Source of the DNA: Puccinia triticina
Taxonomy: Eukaryota; Basidiomycota; Pucciniomycetes; Pucciniales; Pucciniaceae
Assembly (NCBI RefSeq): GCF_026914185.1
Contig: NC_070560.1
Location: forward strand, 7,183,501-7,247,500
Direction: 5' to 3'
DNA length: 64,000 nt
Shown here: positions 61,731 to 64,000 of the stretch, one piece after another
How positions within the stretch are numbered: position 1 is the first letter of the stretch
How the letters are laid out: every line of letters begins with the position of its first letter
Notes under the pieces: generated by a model
What the model was told of the DNA's origin: nothing
Database searches by the model: none
Seen by the model: the letters and a program-made list of their open reading frames with translations, nothing else
Translations under genes and position numbers: made by a program

Positions 61731-64000
61731 ATGAGTCTTCTCGACACTTCTAGTATTAAACTCGTCACCGACAAGCTGGACAAGGACAACTTCACTAGCT
61801 GGCAATGGGCAATCACCACCACCCTTGGATACAAGGGTCTCGACGACTACGTTCTTATCGAACAGACGGACGAAATGAAGAAGAAGCCTGAGTATCAGCA
61901 ACTCAACAAAATGACGACCAATTTCATTCGAATGCACCTCTCCACCGACAATCTGGAACAATTTGTCTCCGACGTGCGGGTATACGACGCCAAGAAACTG
62001 TGGGACGCCATCAAAGCACATTTCATGGCTAAAACCATGGAGAACGCGGCCAGCGCCATGGACAAGTACTTCGACATCAGCTTCGACAAAGGCGATATGG
62101 ACAAATCCATCACAGCACTCCGTCATGCTTACCGTAACTTGTGCGAAGTCGCCGCCGCCAAATTTGGCAAGAATGGCCTGACTGCCATGGCCATAGTGTT
62201 TGCACTCCGAAAACTCCCCTCATCTTTCGCCACTTTTCGCACCCTTCAGTTCAAGGAATTCAAAGAATTCAAGGAAGGAGACGTAATAGAGATGGAGCCT
62301 TTCCTTGGTGCGCTCGAAATGGAGGTTCGACGTCAGAGAGAGTCGTTGCCGCAAGTTCCCTCTTCCTCCACTGCCCTAGCTGTCTCTTCAAGTCACAACT
62401 CCTCTGATGCCCCCAAGAAGAAAAGCCGACGTAATCAGTGCCGGGACGGCAAACATCATCCAGACGCTCCTCACCCTGAGTCCGAGTGTTTTCAAGTACA
62501 CTCGGACAAAGTGATTGCCTACTATCAAGCAGCAATCGACAAACTCTCCGGTAAATCGTCCTCAAAAGCCAATCTCGGGTCGACTGGAGATCTCAGGGAC
62601 GCGATTGTTTTGGACAGTGGAGCCTCAGGTCACTTTCTTAAGCACAAAACCTACTTTGTTGCCTTCTCGCCGACCTCGTCCTCAGTGTTTGGAGCAAACG
62701 GTGCGGCCATACCAATCCTTGGTTTCGGCCCAGCGGTCATTCAAACTGCGACCGGGCCGCTAGAACTCAGTCTGGCGTACTATGCGCCCAATCTCTCCAA
62801 TTCGCTGGTTTCCCTAACCCACTTCATTCGGTTAGGTTACTCTTTGATTCCTGCCTCGAACGGTCGCCGTTTCAAATGTCGAAAGGGGGCCGATCTTATA
62901 TTCATGGGGTCAACAAAGGAGAATGTTCTCATCATCGATATGAATCCGTTGAAAGCACTCAATCTCAGTTCGCTCACTCCACTCGACCTACATCGAGCTC
63001 TAGGTCATCCAAGCTTAGCCTATCTTAAGAAAGCCTACCCCGATCTCGAACTAAAATCTCTTGAGTGTGACGTGTGCGACCTCGCAAAGATGCATCGACA
63101 ACCGTTCGGTGGACGCTTCCCTACATTCAATTCTCCACTGGATTGCATTCACATGGACCTCTGTGGTCCCATGACGCCTACATCTCGGGGAGGAAACAAG
63201 TATTTCCTGAAGATAATTGACGGTTTCACCAAGTACCGGTTTATCTACCCCATGAGATGTAAGTCGGACACTTTCAATCTTTTCCGTGTCTTTCTCAACC
63301 AGGCTGAGACATTTTCCGGCCATAAATTAAAATTAGTCGTTTCCGACAATGGTGGGGAATTCGTGAACCATCAATTCAAGGCTCTTTTCGAGGATCGGGG
63401 AATTCAACATCTCACCTCGGCCCCATACACCCCACAGCAGAACCCCCTCGCAGAACGAGGCAATCGGACGACCATTGAGAAGGCGCGTGCGATGCTCATG
63501 ACGTGTGGGCTTTCACTCGACTGGTGGGGGGAAGCGGTTGTGCTGTCGGTTTATCTCGAGAATCGATCCCCCAATAGCTCCTTAAACTTCGCTTCACCAT
63601 ATGAAAAATGGCATGGAAAGCAGCCAGACCTTTCCAATCTCGTTCCTTTCGGTTGCCGAGCAGTTCTCTATGAGGAAAAGAAGTGGAGAGACTCCAAGTT
63701 CTCCGCTTCTGGCATGGAGGCGGTGTTCTTAGGGTATGATGGTCATCATCATTCTTTCAAGGTGTGGGTACCCAAGACAAACAAGATTGTCGTCTCCCAT
63801 CATGTGAGGCTCTTTCCGAGGACCTTTCCTTGCCTTTCACCCTCGGATGCTCCCGCTCCTCTTCCCTTACTATTCGACTTCGACGAGGTCAATCAGGTCG
63901 GGGAAGATTTACCACAAGTGTCAACCTCGCCAATTGGTGCCGAAGTCGCTCCGGAAGTTCCCCCGGAGGTCAATCGTGGTGGCTCAGAACCCCTCGCCGA
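61731..64000 (+). CDS. Copia-2 gag-protease-integrase polyprotein (runs off window)
   Basis: Uninterrupted frame of 756 codons from ATG 61731 to the window end; no stop was met. Order of domains: copia gag (TDKLDKDNFTSWQWAITT at the N-terminus, then ALRHAY); a basic stretch PKKKSRRNQCRDGKHH near residues 225-240; aspartic protease with LDSGASGHF at about residue 294; pre-integrase H-H-C-C motif LHRALGHPSL (about 420) and CDVCDLAK (about 446); integrase catalytic residues D in HMDLCGP (about 476), D in SDNGGEF (about 539) and E in LAERGNRT (about 575), giving the expected D-35-E spacing; then GCRAVLYEEKKW and SGMEAVFLGYDGHHHSFKVW. Gag would form particles, protease would process the polyprotein, and integrase would insert cDNA. 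Reverse transcriptase and RNase H should follow beyond the window. An in-frame stop at about 61590 limits upstream extension. It looks potentially active. Confidence 0.93.
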   Translation, partial: MSLLDTSSIKLVTDKLDKDNFTSWQWAITTTLGYKGLDDYVLIEQTDEMKKKPEYQQLNKMTTNFIRMHLSTDNLEQFVSDVRVYDAKKLWDAIKAHFMAKTMENAASAMDKYFDISFDKGDMDKSITALRHAYRNLCEVAAAKFGKNGLTAMAIVFALRKLPSSFATFRTLQFKEFKEFKEGDVIEMEPFLGALEMEVRRQRESLPQVPSSSTALAVSSSHNSSDAPKKKSRRNQCRDGKHHPDAPHPESECFQVHSDKVIAYYQAAIDKLSGKSSSKANLGSTGDLRDAIVLDSGASGHFLKHKTYFVAFSPTSSSVFGANGAAIPILGFGPAVIQTATGPLELSLAYYAPNLSNSLVSLTHFIRLGYSLIPASNGRRFKCRKGADLIFMGSTKENVLIIDMNPLKALNLSSLTPLDLHRALGHPSLAYLKKAYPDLELKSLECDVCDLAKMHRQPFGGRFPTFNSPLDCIHMDLCGPMTPTSRGGNKYFLKIIDGFTKYRFIYPMRCKSDTFNLFRVFLNQAETFSGHKLKLVVSDNGGEFVNHQFKALFEDRGIQHLTSAPYTPQQNPLAERGNRTTIEKARAMLMTCGLSLDWWGEAVVLSVYLENRSPNSSLNFASPYEKWHGKQPDLSNLVPFGCRAVLYEEKKWRDSKFSASGMEAVFLGYDGHHHSFKVWVPKTNKIVVSHHVRLFPRTFPCLSPSDAPAPLPLLFDFDEVNQVGEDLPQVSTSPIGAEVAPEVPPEVNRGGSEPLA

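Overview
This is a eukaryotic, transposon-dominated window. The genes are split by short GT-AG introns (about 49-65 bp where I could place both sites). The coding families are hAT transposases with BED fingers, a Helitron Rep-helicase, and Ty1/copia and gag-only LTR retrotransposons. This looks like the genome of a filamentous basidiomycete, most likely a rust fungus (Pucciniales). That assignment rests on family resemblance and repeat style; no database was consulted. I saw no bacterial-type operons and no convincing rRNA or tRNA gene.

Layout. 1-7395: a giant near-perfect inverted repeat running off the left edge. Its arms hold several families of short palindromic repeat units and the 5' part of a hAT element. 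The complete right-hand hAT (hAT-1, 5808-9419) has an 8-bp target duplication. 9428-11300: tandem arrays of 30- and 41-bp palindromic units. About 11839-26655: a large minus-strand Helitron with a clear 3' end, carrying a broken Rep-helicase gene, a glutathione S-transferase-like gene, and a five-exon gene of unknown function interrupted by a young gag-only LTR retrotransposon (21411-24580). 26656-37550: AT-rich sequence, two further Helitron 3' ends, several nested MITEs, a histidine-kinase pseudogene and a copia integrase relic. 37550-46190: hAT-type MITEs, a solo LTR with a MITE nested in it, and an 11-bp minisatellite. 46195-48600: a palindrome-array MITE and a third, single-armed copy of the array found in the giant palindrome. 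48696-54703: an unknown gene split by a complete hAT (hAT-2, 49979-54138). 55010-60665: a decayed minus-strand hAT (hAT-3) with palindrome-rich tracts on both sides, then a long inverted repeat. 60763-64000: 5' LTR and open gag-protease-integrase frame of an apparently intact copia element that runs off the right edge.

The common thread is that several hAT-like elements, autonomous and non-autonomous, contain or sit beside arrays of short near-perfect palindromes. The palindrome sequence differs from element to element while the layout stays similar: TIR beginning TAGRGAT or TAGAGA, 8-bp target duplication, GGTACCCGG-type subterminal boxes, then the palindrome array. This modular palindrome-array architecture is the best candidate here for something not previously described. 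The Helitron with gene cargo is the second.
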